Of a DNA stretch of 64,000 nucleotides, positions 11,923 to 22,189 are shown in pieces. Both the position numbers and the translations under genes were made by a program. Numbering within the stretch: the first letter of the stretch is position 1; the number at the start of each line of letters is the position of its first letter. The notes below the pieces were generated by a model. It had not been told where the DNA came from. It did not search any database and worked only from the letters and a program-made list of their open reading frames with translations. Origin of the DNA: Arachis hypogaea (lineage: Eukaryota; Streptophyta; Magnoliopsida; Fabales; Fabaceae); NCBI RefSeq assembly GCF_003086295.3, contig NC_092052.1, positions 74,951,559-75,015,558 on the forward strand, given 5' to 3'.

Positions 11923-13941
11923 CGACACCAAACTTAAACTATTGCTTGTCCTCAAGCAACCAAAACTAATATAAGCTTAGGATGTGAATTTGCATGAGAA
12001 TGAGAGTTCGATTAAGCCCATGTCTCTTCTTATAGTGGGGTTTACAACTGTAATCCTGAACAGTTTTGGCATCTCACTTTATCCTTTGAAGTTCAGAATG
12101 ATTGGCATCCATAGGAACTCAGAATTCAGATAGTGTTATTGATTCTCCTAGTTCAGTATGTTGATTCTTGAACATAGCTACTTTATGAGTCTTGGTCGTG
12201 ACCCTAAGCATTTTGTTTTCCAGTATTACCACCGGATACATAAATGCCACAGACACATAACTGGGTGAACCTTTTCAGATTGTGACTCAGCTTTACTAGA
12301 GTCCCCAGTTAGAGGTGCCCAGAGTTCTTAAGCACACTCGTTTTGCTTTGGACCACGACTTTAACTGCTCAGTCTCAAGCTTTTCACTTGACACCTTCAC
12401 GCCACAAGCACATGGTTAGGGACAGCTTGATTTAGCCGCTTAGGCCAGGATTTTATTCATTTGGGCCCTCCTATCCATTAATGCTCAAAGCCTTGGATCC
12501 TTTGTACCCTTTGCCTTTTAGTTTAAAGGGTTATTGGCTTTTTCTGCTTACTTTTTCTCTTCTTTTTTTTTGTCATTTTTTTTGCAAGCTTCGTGTTTTT
12601 CACTGCTTTTTCTTGCTTCAAGAATCAATTTTATGATTTTTCAGATTATCAATAACATTTCTCTTTTTTCATCATTCTTTCAAGAGCCAACAATTTTAAT
12701 ATTCATAAACTTCACTATAAAAAATATGCACTGTTCAAGCATTCATTCAGAAAACAAAAAGTATTGCCACCACATCTAAGTAAATAAGACTACTCTTAAA
12801 ATTAACTCAATTTCTCATGCAATACATCACTTCTGTATTTTTTATTTGAATTCAAGCTCAGTGAGTAATACATGAGACATCTTTTCAGAATTAAAGCAGT
12901 TAAGAGAAAACTAAACTAGACCTAGGATTCTAACTTATAAAGGATCATGCAACAAACAAAGCAAAAATAGCAGAAAACCGAAACATAATATAGAAAAAGG
13001 GGGTAGGAATAAAAAATGAAAGGAACTCAACCACCTTAGTTATTCTAGCGGCCGTTTTATTCTTCAAGTTGTGCTCCTCAGTGAAGATGATTTGTCTCCC
13101 TTTTGGTGCCATAGGAATAAACAGAAAACCCATAAGTGAAGCATCAACACCAAACTTAAAGGTTTGCTTGTCCTCAAGCAAAGAAGAACTGAAAACAAAA
13201 ACAAATAGTAAGATGAAAGAAGAATAAAAGGATAAAAGAACAAGAGAGAATTAGGATTTGGGGGCTGGATGATTTGAAATCAGGCGGTGAGGTAGTTTAA
13301 TTGGGCGTCGCATGCGACGGGGACGCGTAAGGCACGCGTAAGCGTGGATCGCATGAATTTCAAGTGACGCGTACGCGTCGGAGATGCGTATGCGTGGACG
13401 GCCAGGATGGAAAAACGATGCGAACGCATCAGGGACGCGTCCGTGTGGTGGGGCTTGTGCGCCCAGCACAGTTCCAGCCCCACACCAGGATAACTCTCTG
13501 GCCAAAACACCTTTTACGCCGATTTTACTCATCCACGTGTGCGCGTGCTTGACGCGTACGCGTGGAGTGCCAAAATTGCAAACGACGCGGACGCATCATA
13601 GACACGTATGCGTGAGCATATTTGTGCGCAAGACACCATTCCTACCACTCCTGCACAACTCTCTGTTCAATTTTATTTTTTTCACGAACACACACATGAC
13701 GCGTACGCGTCAGCGATGCTTACGCGTCATGTGTTCATTTTTTTTTTAAACTTAAAATTGTCCGACCCTTTTCTAAGATAGCTGCATGATCTGAAAAATA
13801 GTAAAAACTTAGTAAAAATCAAATAAGTAATGAAAAGGAATAAAGCTAAGAATGAAAAGGAATGATCATACCACGGTGGGTTGTCTCCCACCTAGCACTT
13901 TTAGTTAAAGTCCTTAAGTTGGACATGTGGTGAGCTCCTTG
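11923..13941 (-). other. B 3' untranslated region and polypurine-tract boxes
   Basis: Reading on the minus strand: 13310-13732 is a CpG palindrome array; 13146-13182 is a hairpin (TTGCTTGAGGACAAGCAA) plus TTTAAGTTTGGTGTTG box; 12052-12800 is a block nearly identical to the 3' UTR of F1 (24008-24760); and 11923-11960 is a second hairpin plus AAGTTTGGTGTCG box that abuts the 3' LTR and serves as the polypurine-tract region. Open frames here are low-complexity Phe/Ser strings and not convincing genes. Confidence 0.75.
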
Positions 13942-15178
13942 TCATGGTGGCTTGTGCTTGTACTGATCTAGGAATCTCCACCAATGTTTGTAAATCCAAT
14001 GGCCACCGTTATTCCAAACTAGGCGCATAACACCTTTAAGCAAGTTGAAGCAAAGTGACAAGGCCCCATGAGTGTTGATTGTGGGAATGAATTCCCGGGT
14101 CCCAAACCTTACTTTTATACCCGTCTCCTTGTGGATCACCATTGTTCCCACCGGGTGGCAAGTGATCTGAATTCTCACAGAAACATCTAAATAACCTTTT
14201 TGACCCATTCAATTGAGCTCTACACCGATCCTTGCACTTCAATTTAGAGTATGCAACCATATTGACCCTTGCTTGACAACTCTTACCACTAACCATCTTC
14301 CTCTTACTCTTAATGCCACAAAGAGCTCTAAGTTGACCATCCGTCTCCAGTAGCCCATATTCAAGTGGGAACGTAAAGGTTAAGGATAGGAATTTTACCC
14401 ACTTGAATGTTGTATTGGATGGTGATGGCTTTGGGAGAGGTCTTGCAAGCTCCACTCCCTTGTGTTCTTCTTTGAATTCTTCCACTTCTTTGCAAGCTTC
14501 GTCAATTTCAACCTCTTCCTCTTGGTAGCTGTCTTCTAATTCAATCTCTTCTTCATTGCTTACCAAGGGCATGAGTGGTTGTGCATCTTCCTCCTTTGTG
14601 GGTGCATCTTCCTCCTTTGTTTTTGCATCTTCCTCTTCTTTCATGTGTGAGGATGGAAAGTTCTCTAGTTCACTGGAGTATGAACTCCTTTGATTGATTT
14701 CCTCACTTTTTTATATAGGATCTTGTATTATATCTCTTGGGAAGAAATTTGCTTGCTCCTCTTCCTATGGTTTGATAATCGACTGCACATGCTTCTCTAC
14801 ATTTTTGACACTTGTCTTTATATCATGTAAGAATTCTTTCATGAGAAGCTCAAGATCTGATGGTATTTGAGATGAATAAGGAGAAGGTGATGGTTCTTGA
14901 TAAGTGTAAAATGAGGATGGTTCTTGGTATGAATAGGGAGATAGTGGCTCTTGATATGGGTAGAAAGATGATGGTTCTTGATATGGATAGAGAGGTGGTG
15001 GTTCTTGGTGTGGATATGAAGATGGTGGTTCTTGATATGAATATGGAGATGGTGGTTCTTGATAGTTGGAACATGGAGCATTGAAGTTTCTTTGGTTTTG
15101 ACTTTGCCAACCAAAATTCGGGTGGTTCCTCCATTCACAATCATATGAATTACTACTTGGGTGGGAGTAGTAACCCAT
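13942..15178 (-). pseudogene. B Gag-like C-terminal ORF with YQEPP repeats, decayed
   Basis: One minus-strand frame starts at ATG 15178 and runs with stops at 14765 and near 14715, on to 14036; a frameshift carries similarity to 13942. The N-terminus (EWRNHPNFGWQSQNQRNF) parallels the Gag linker WRNHPNLSWKDQQKPQQGF of the Feral-like elements. Then come eight ~10-residue YQEPPSxYPY repeats, then KTSVKNVEKHVQSI, parallel to SSIRNLEAQVGQL in those Gags. A strongly acidic Glu tract and PSPSNTTFKWVKF follow. I read it as a repurposed Athila-type Gag C-terminus without capsid domain or zinc knuckle. The function is unknown; the latter half has no domain I recognise. Confidence 0.6.
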
Positions 15179-15365
15179 GTGATCTCTCTCTATTATTTTT
15201 CCTTAGCACAACACACCAAACAGAATTAAATGCACCATGTGGTAAACAGGAAAGTAAAGAAGACAGAACAGAATTCTAAAAATTAAAATAAGAAAAATTA
15301 AAATAAAACTAACTAGGAAACACCAAACTTAATTTCAGAAATTAAAAAAAATATTAGTGCTATTG

Positions 15366-15404
<39 letters not shown>

Positions 15405-15645
15405 TTTTTTATATTTTTATATTTTATATTTTTTTATTTTATATTTATTAAATAATAAAAAAAGGAAAGAAAACGAAACAGGGGAGGGGGTGCTAACGAA
15501 AGAACAAAGAAAGGAAATAAAATTTTTTTTACGGGAATTAAACAAAAATAAAAAATAAAAATTAATAATAATAAAATAAAACTAATTAAAATCAAAACGC
15601 CTAATCTAAGCAATCAAGCAACTAATAGTTGTTAATCACAGTCAA
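15179..15645 (-). other. B leader with AT microsatellite
   Basis: Leader between primer site and ORF, extremely A/T rich. It contains a perfect (AT) run of about 32 bp at 15369-15401 and a CACCAAACTTAA box (15322-15333) matching the polypurine-tract core. No gene is seen. Confidence 0.6.
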
Positions 15646-15663
15646 TCCCCGGCAACGGCGCCA
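15646..15663 (-). other. Primer-binding site of B (tRNA-Asp)
   Basis: On the + strand TCCCCGGCAACGGCGCCA, the complement of the tRNA-Asp site, six bases from the 5' LTR edge. It fixes the element's orientation. Confidence 0.92.
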
Positions 15664-15669
15664 AAAACT

Positions 15670-16982
15670 TGATGTGGAATTTCTAACCACAAACTAATCG
15701 GCAAGTGCACTGGGTCGTGCCAAGTAATACCTTACGTGAGTAAGGTTCGATCCCACGAGGATTGATGAATTAAGCAACAATAGTGTTTGATATGATTAGT
15801 TAGACAAGAAGAAAAGAGTGTTTTGGTATTCAAAAAGCATTTATGAATTTCAGAAAGCAAGCAGCAAATGAGTTGTGAAATATATATGGGAAAACAGTTA
15901 AGGTTTCAGAGTTATCTATTTTCTGGATTGACTTTTCTTATTAACTAATTTTAATCATGTAAGATTTAATTCATAGCAAACTATTTGTGACTAGACCCTA
16001 ATTCCTTAGACCTTCCTAGTCTCCTCTAAAATTCATCAACTGCCAATTCCTTGGTCAATTAATTTCAATTAGAGGGTGATGATCAAATTCTAGTTTATAT
16101 GCCACAAGAATCCTAATTATCCAAAAATAAAGGGATTATATTTCACGTATCCCATTAAATACAAACAACTAGAAATTCAGGATAATATGTTTTCAAGCTA
16201 TTGTTCAAGTAAAGAGCTTTTCCAAGTTTTCATTCTTTATTTTATGAATTTGGGTGGAACGGAAGTATGACCCATGTTTTAATTGAGTTCTTAACAGTGG
16301 AGGATTAGTTGCTCATGGTAGAATGTTATGAAATACGGAATGTAGATTTGGAATAGGATGGGATCCTCCCCCAGGACCTCCTCCAAAGGAAGGAAAGTTT
16401 TTCCCTTTTATAACTAATCCTAATAAATTTAAAATCTAATTTTTAAAATTAAAATAATATCTTTTCCTAGAATTCAAATTTGAATTTAAATTCGAATTAA
16501 TTTAAATAATCATGTCTTCAATGGATGGATGGGGACCACTTGTTTCGTCCATTCTACAGCTTCTAATCTGTGTTTTCTGGGCTGAAAACTGGGTCAAAAC
16601 AGCCCAGAAATCGCTCCGAGCATTTTTCTGCGTTTTCTGCACGTGGCGCATGTCACGCGTATGCGTCAGTCACGCGTATGCGTCGATGGTCTTTTCTGCG
16701 AGTCATGCAGACGCGTCGGTCACACGCACGCGTCGCTGAGAAAATCTTCAAATCACACGTACGCGTCAGTCACGCACACGCGTCGCTCCTCGCTGCCATC
16801 TCCTGTGATTCTTGTGCTGCAGAAACTCCATCAAATTCCGTCGAATGCTACCTAAAATAAACAAAATTGCAAAAGACTCAAAGTAGCATCTATATTGGCT
16901 CTAAGATAATTAATTCTTTATTAAACTCAATAAATTAGATGCAAATTTACTAGAAAAAGATAGGAAAGATGCTCACGCATCA
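15670..16982 (-). repeat. 5' LTR of B, carrying a micro-inversion
   Basis: 1,313 bp, 159 bp shorter than its partner. At 16229-16290 a ~60-bp segment (TCATTCTTTATTTTATGAAT onward) is the reverse complement of 11018-11077 in the other LTR, and the ~90 bp after it in the partner are gone. A ~50-bp unit of the CpG array is also missing. CpG palindromes lie at 16648-16786. Confidence 0.88.
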
Positions 16983-16987
16983 GCAAT

Positions 16988-19228
16988 GCACCAGCTACTT
17001 TCCAAAGATGCATTATGAGTCTTTTCTCTGACCTTGTTGAGAACTGTATGGAGATTTTTATGGGCGATTTTAGCATATATGGTGATTCATTTAGCCTTTG
17101 CTTGGATAGTTTATCTAGAGTGTTAGACAGGTGTGTTAGTACAAACCTTGTATTAAATTTTGAAAAATGTCACTTTATGGTAAAACAAGGAATTGTGCTA
17201 GGACATGTTGTGTCTAATACTGGCATTTCTGTAGATCCAGCAAAGGTTGATGTTATTTTTAGTTTACCTTACCCCTCCTCCGTGAGGGAAGTCCGTTCGT
17301 TCCTTGGCCATGTAGGTTTTTACAGGAGATTTATTAAGGACTTCAGTAAGGTAGCATTGCCTTTATCCAGATTGCTGCAGAAAGAAATTGAGTTCGAGTT
17401 CAGTAAGAGCTGTATGCAAGCATTTGATAAGCTGAAGATTGCCCTAATTCAAGCTCCAATTGTGAGAGGACCAGACTGGAGCCAGCCATTTAAAATTATG
17501 TGTGATGCTTCCAACCACGCAGTAGGAGTGGCACTGGCTCAGCGCGAAGGTAAGGATCCTTCTGTAATTGCCTATGCATCTAAGACTTTAGATGCTGCTC
17601 AGTCTAATTATACTACTACTGAAAAAGAGCTTCTAGCTATTGTTTTTGCTCTGGATAAATTTCGAGCCTATTTACTTGGTACTAAGGTAGTAGTGTACTC
17701 AGACCATGCAGCTCTAAAATATTTATTAGCTAAAAAGGAGTCCAAACCAAAGCTAATACGTTGGATACTGCTGTTGCAAGAATTTGATTTAGAAATTATG
17801 GACAGGAGTGGTAACCAGAATTTAGTGGCAGACCACTTGAGTCGCCTTGAGCACATTAAGGATGACTCCACTCCTATAAATGATAATTTTCCATTTGATA
17901 GCTTACAAGCAGTATCTGAAGTAGTTCCTTGGTATGCACCTGTAGCTAATTATCTAGTTAGCCACACTTTTCCCCCAAATTTTACTAAGCATCAAAGAGA
18001 CAAGCTGAAAAGTGAGTCCAAATATTATATATGGGATGATCCATATCTATGGAGATGTGGTGCTGACCAGATAATTAGACGGTGTGTACCTCAATCAGAA
18101 TTCCAGTCCATTTTAGAGGCCTGCCACTCATCTGAGAGTGGAGGACATTTTGGCCCTCAAAGAACAGCTAGAAAAATTCTAGACTGTAGATTCTGGTGGC
18201 CTACTCTTTTTAAAGACGCTGCTGAATTTTGTAAATCTTGTTCCCCATGCCAAAGGTTTGGTAATATATCCAAGAGGGATGAGATGCCTCAACAGATTAT
18301 GCTTTTCTGTGAAATTTTTTATGTTTGGGGCATTGACTTCATGGGTCCATTTCCAAATTCTAATGGTTACCTTTATATACTGTTAGCTGTAGATTATGTT
18401 TCTAAATGGGTGGAAGCAATTCCTACCCGAACTGATGATGATAACCCTGTTGTTTCCTTTGTTAGAAACCATATTATCTGTCGCTTTGGATCACCACGAG
18501 CAATCGTGAGCGATCAAGGCACCCATTTTTGTAACAGGAGACTAACAGGATTACTCAAGAAGCATGGGATAATTCACAAAGTAGCAACAGCTTATCATCC
18601 CTAGACCAATGGGCAAGCAGAAGTCTCTAACAGAGAAATTAAGCGTATTCTGGAAAAGATAGTAAAACCTCATAGGAATGACTGGAGTGCCAGGCTACAA
18701 GATGCACTCTATAGAACAGCGTACAAGACACCCATTGGGATGAGCCCCTTCCGCTTGGTATACGGAAAGGCTTGTCACCTTCCAGTAGAGGTGGAACACA
18801 AGGCTTTTTAGGCTGTGAGGGAGTGCAACATGAATCTTAAGAAAGCTAGTGCTGAAAGAAAGCTACAACTAGCAGAACTAGAGAACCTTCGCCTAGAAGC
18901 ATATGACAACTCCAGGTGTTACAAGGAGAAAATGAAGGCTGTCCATGACAAGCATATAAAAAGGAGATAATTCAGACCAAAGGAGTTAGTTCTTCTATAT
19001 AACTCCAGACTGAGGCTCATGCCAGGCAAACTGAGATCAAGATGGGAAGGCCCCTACAGAGTAGAAAAGGTAGAGCCATATGGAGTTTTTCACCTACGTC
19101 ATCCTACTAGCTCCAAATTTCTAAAGGTCAATAGACATCGCCTAAAGCTTTATCATGGCAAGAAAATGAAGGATCAAAAAGAACTAGAGGTTTTCCTCTT
19201 GGAAGACCCACCGATAGAAGCAGAATAA
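16988..19228 (+). pseudogene. Element A Pol: RT C-terminus, RNase H, integrase
   Basis: It continues A's RT after B: the second catalytic motif reads FMGDFSIYG where FMDDFS is expected, so one catalytic Asp is Gly. RNase H keeps its acidic residues ([45 protein letters not shown]). Integrase has the HHCC zinc site ([11 protein letters not shown] ... CKSCSPCQR) and the D, D, E core ([25 protein letters not shown]). Stops are TAG 18602 (CAG in the family, YHPQTNGQAE), TAG 18810 (probably TGG) and TAA 18968. The C-terminal chromatin/DNA-binding region (LRSRWEGPYRVEKVEPYGVF, VNRHRLKLYH) ends at 19228. The enzyme would copy RNA to cDNA and integrate it; this copy has both RT active-site motifs damaged. 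Confidence 0.93.
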
Positions 19229-20790
19229 GCCTAACGAGTGTCCAACTTAAGGACGTAAAAGCAAATTGCTAGGTGGGAGACAACCCATCATGGTATGATC
19301 GTTCCGTTTCAGTCATAGTTTTATTTTTAATTTATTTTATTTTTATAATGTTAATGACTCTTCTCATCATCCCTGCATATAGTTTGCATTAGCATTCTGC
19401 ATATCAAAAAAAAAAAAACATGCACGCGACGCGTAAGCGTCGTTGACGCATCCGCGTCCGCGTCGCAAGTGCATTGGGAAGAAGATCAAATTGAACAGAA
19501 AGTCACGCGAGAGCGTGGCTGGAGGCGTGCCTTAGGCACAAACATGCCCACGCGACCGCGTCGCGGATGCGGCCGCGTCATTTTGAACAATAAGCCTCCC
19601 ACGCATCCGCGTCAGGCCCTACAAAATCGATGTAGAGAGGTGTATGGCAGAAAGTTATGATAGAGCCGGGCTAGAATGATGCTAGAAGCACCAGCCCCAT
19701 CACGCGACTGCGTGCCCCACGCGTCCGCGTCATTTTTCAAAGTATGGCCATTCACGCGATCGAGTCACCCACGCGATTGCATCACCTTAAATTTTGGCAA
19801 AATAAGTTCCAAACAGAGAGTTGCGCGAACGCGAGGCTACTCTCGCGCCAATATCACAAATCAACTCACGCGACCGCGTGACCTACGCGTTCGCATAACT
19901 TGAAAACACCGCACACTACGCGACCACGTCACTCACGCGTCCGCGTCACATGCGGCGCACAGCTTATCCAGATCAGCCAAAATATCTTATCTTTTCTTCC
20001 CCAAATCCTAATTTTTCTTATTCCTTCTTACTTCCTTCTTCTCTCTTCTTCCTTCTCTATTCTTTCTCACTTTTTACTTTCTCCCTTTTTTTTCTCTTTC
20101 ACATCCATTATCAAGGTTCTTTTCTTCTTCCTTCTTTACTTTTTCATTCTCATTCTTTTTCTTTTATTCATGTTTTCTTATTTATTTTTCTTTTTACTTT
20201 TATTATCTATATTTTCTTTTTCCTTCTTTTCATTCCTTTAATTGGTGTTAGAAAATTACTTTGGGTCATTATTTATTTCTATATTTTTCTTGTGGATTAT
20301 TATGGAATTGTTTGACAATTAATATTACCTTTTAAAGGGTTGCTTGCATGTTCTATCTTATATTTTCAACAACATATTTACCATGCATGCTAAGTGTTTG
20401 TGAAAAAGCCCGTATGGCATTGTGCATTATTTTAAATTACTCGATTCTACTACTTTAATGCCTGTTTTTCACAAATCTCCTTTTATATTTTATTAATTTA
20501 ATTTAATTGTCAATACAAACAGATTATTAGTTTGAAAGGCTTGGTAATCTAACTTGGACATTGAATGCTTGATCTATGCTACTCATGCCTTTGCCAGCAT
20601 GCCAATAAACATCTTGCATTTAATTGCCATCATATGCACTTGCTATGTTACCTTTGATGAACTTTCCACATGTAGTCTAGACAATGTGTTAACGACATCC
20701 TTCTTTACCGTGCATTGATTACCACCCATAATATTCGCTCCCTTGCTCGAACCCTTAACTTTACATATTACTCTCTCTTTCCTTTTCAGG
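19229..20790 (+). other. A spacer between pol and env-position ORF; CpG array and pyrimidine tract
   Basis: 19423-19946 carries about a dozen GACGCGACCGCGTC-like CpG palindromes, a GC-shifted variant of the array in the LTRs (CACGCGACCGCGTG, CACGCGTCCGCGTC). 19985-20240 is a strong T/C-rich tract whose long Phe/Leu/Ser open frames are composition artefacts. 20781-20790 reads CCTTTTCAGG, a good 3' splice acceptor directly before the next ATG. No gene is seen. Confidence 0.7.
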
Positions 20791-21870
20791 ATGGCCACCA
20801 AGAAAGGAAAGGAGAAAGCTATTCCCAAACCACCAACAAGGAGAGGAACAAAAAAAGCATTAGTGGCAGAGCCATCTTTAACAGCGGTGAAACCATCAAC
20901 AAAACGAATCAAGAGGATCATTAAGGTCGATGAAAAAGAAAAAGCCTTCCCAGCAAAGGACACTACGCGGTTTTCTAACCACTACTGTGAGCAGATGTTC
21001 CCCATCCTAGCAGCAAGGAACTATAACAATGAGCACCTTTTCATCCTCCCAACCCACATTTCTGACTTTGTTGAGCCCCGCATTGAGCGAAGACAATGGG
21101 AATTCCTACGGAAACAGCCACGGCAGGTTAATCTTTCATGGGTAGTAGAATTCTACTCCAATTTTCACATGCCAACCATGCAGTCTGTCTATGTCCATCA
21201 GAAGCAAGTCCCCATAACTGAAGAGGCCATTCAACAAGCTTTAGATCTTCCCCCTGCTCCAGAAGGATTGGACGCATTCCAAGAAGCCTCACTCCAGCAC
21301 CAGACATACCAATTTGACTGGGACGCCATTCTCAGAGTTATAGCACAACCTGGCAGCAGATGGATCTACGGATACCATCGTTCCTGACCTAAGGGCATAT
21401 CGGCTTCAGTACTTACCATGGAGGCTCGAGTATGGGCACAGATTATGTCTCATTACGTCTTTTCGAGCACTCACGAGTCTTCCTTCACTATAGACATGGC
21501 TGTTTTACTCTGGTGTATCCTTACAGACCAGCCTCTAAACCTACCAAGACACATTCAGGATGCTATGGGACATGTACAAATTGCGGACAACCTACCTTTT
21601 CCTACCTTGGTTTCAGATCTCGTCTCAGCAACCGGAGTCTCCTACAGGGCTGGAGACACCAAAGCCATGATTTCTCGGGATGATCAGCACGACCCTAACG
21701 GAAAATATATCAGACCTCCAGCAGCCACTACCAGCCAGCCTACAGAACCGGCTGACGACATTCTCCCCTCAACGCCACAAGCACCTACAACAAACCAACT
21801 GCTCCATCAAATACTCGAAAGGTTGGATTGGCAGGAACACAAGGCAAAGCTAAGAGAGCGCCGTAACTAA
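20791..21870 (+). pseudogene. Element A env-position ORF (putative plant transposon protein type)
   Basis: ATG 20791 opens a ~360-codon frame with one stop (TGA 21385-21387). The N-terminus is basic (MATKKGKEKAIPKPPTRRG, RIKRIIK), suggesting nucleic-acid binding or nuclear targeting. The core includes RRQWEFLRKQP, NLSWVVEFYSNFHMPT, SVYVHQKQVPITEEAIQQAL, ARVWAQIMSHYVFSSTHESS and DMAVLLWCILTDQPLNL, the pattern of the plant 'putative transposon protein' domain found after pol in Athila and other Ty3 elements. The tail is a Gln/Glu-rich short coil. No signal peptide or membrane span is seen, so it is not an envelope protein despite the position. The start choice rests on the acceptor CAG|G just upstream, which suggests expression from a spliced RNA. 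The role is unknown. Confidence 0.75.
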
Positions 21871-22189
21871 CGCAAATTCACATACCTCAAGGAGCTACTT
21901 ATGGGATACTACAGACCTGACAAAGACCCAAACACCCCGGACTCCACTTTATTTACCAGTACAGAGAGCCATGACGGTCCCGATGGTGGAGATACTGCTA
22001 CCAGCCCCCCCTTTGTTCCTAACAGATGGCACCGAGGATGGTGCAAAGCCTTAAGTGTGGGATGTCGGTCAGTACCTGACTTCCGGAGGTAATTTCTCTT
22101 CCTTAACACCAATAAAATAGGATATTTAGTTAGTTTTTCTTTTGTAGAATAGGATAGATTGCATAGAAATAGGTTAATTGCATGCATGT
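21871..22189 (+). other. A 3' untranslated region, left of F1
   Basis: Contains CTTAAGTGTGGGATGTCGG at 22050-22068, a near copy of A's polypurine-tract box TTTAAGTGTGGGAAGGT (34210-34226). Ends at the CATGT target site of F1 (22185-22189). Confidence 0.6.

Larger units (their letters stand above)
10451..16982 (-). mobile_element. Element B: non-autonomous LTR retrotransposon, reverse, inside A's RT
   Basis: LTRs at 15670-16982 (5' for the element) and 10451-11922 (3') flank a 3.7-kb interior. GCAAT duplications at 10446-10450 and 16983-16987 mark the insertion; deleting B plus one copy restores A's RT codons exactly. The interior has a tRNA-Asp primer site next to the 5' LTR, a decayed Gag-like ORF, CpG palindrome arrays and a 3' untranslated region shared with Feral-like elements. 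No protease, RT or integrase is seen, so it moved with proteins supplied by another element. Confidence 0.93.

Noticed and set aside
12534..12779. Hydrophobic small ORFs in the shared 3' UTR (also 24503-24781)
   Set aside because: Low-complexity T-run translations inside a conserved untranslated block; frame is not preserved between copies.
19900..20315. Phe/Leu/Ser-rich frames that look like membrane proteins
   Set aside because: They come from a T/C-rich tract in A's spacer in several frames at once, a composition effect.
20791..21870. True retroviral envelope gene after A's pol
   Set aside because: Right position, but no signal peptide, no transmembrane span and no cleavage site; the pattern fits the plant putative transposon protein instead.
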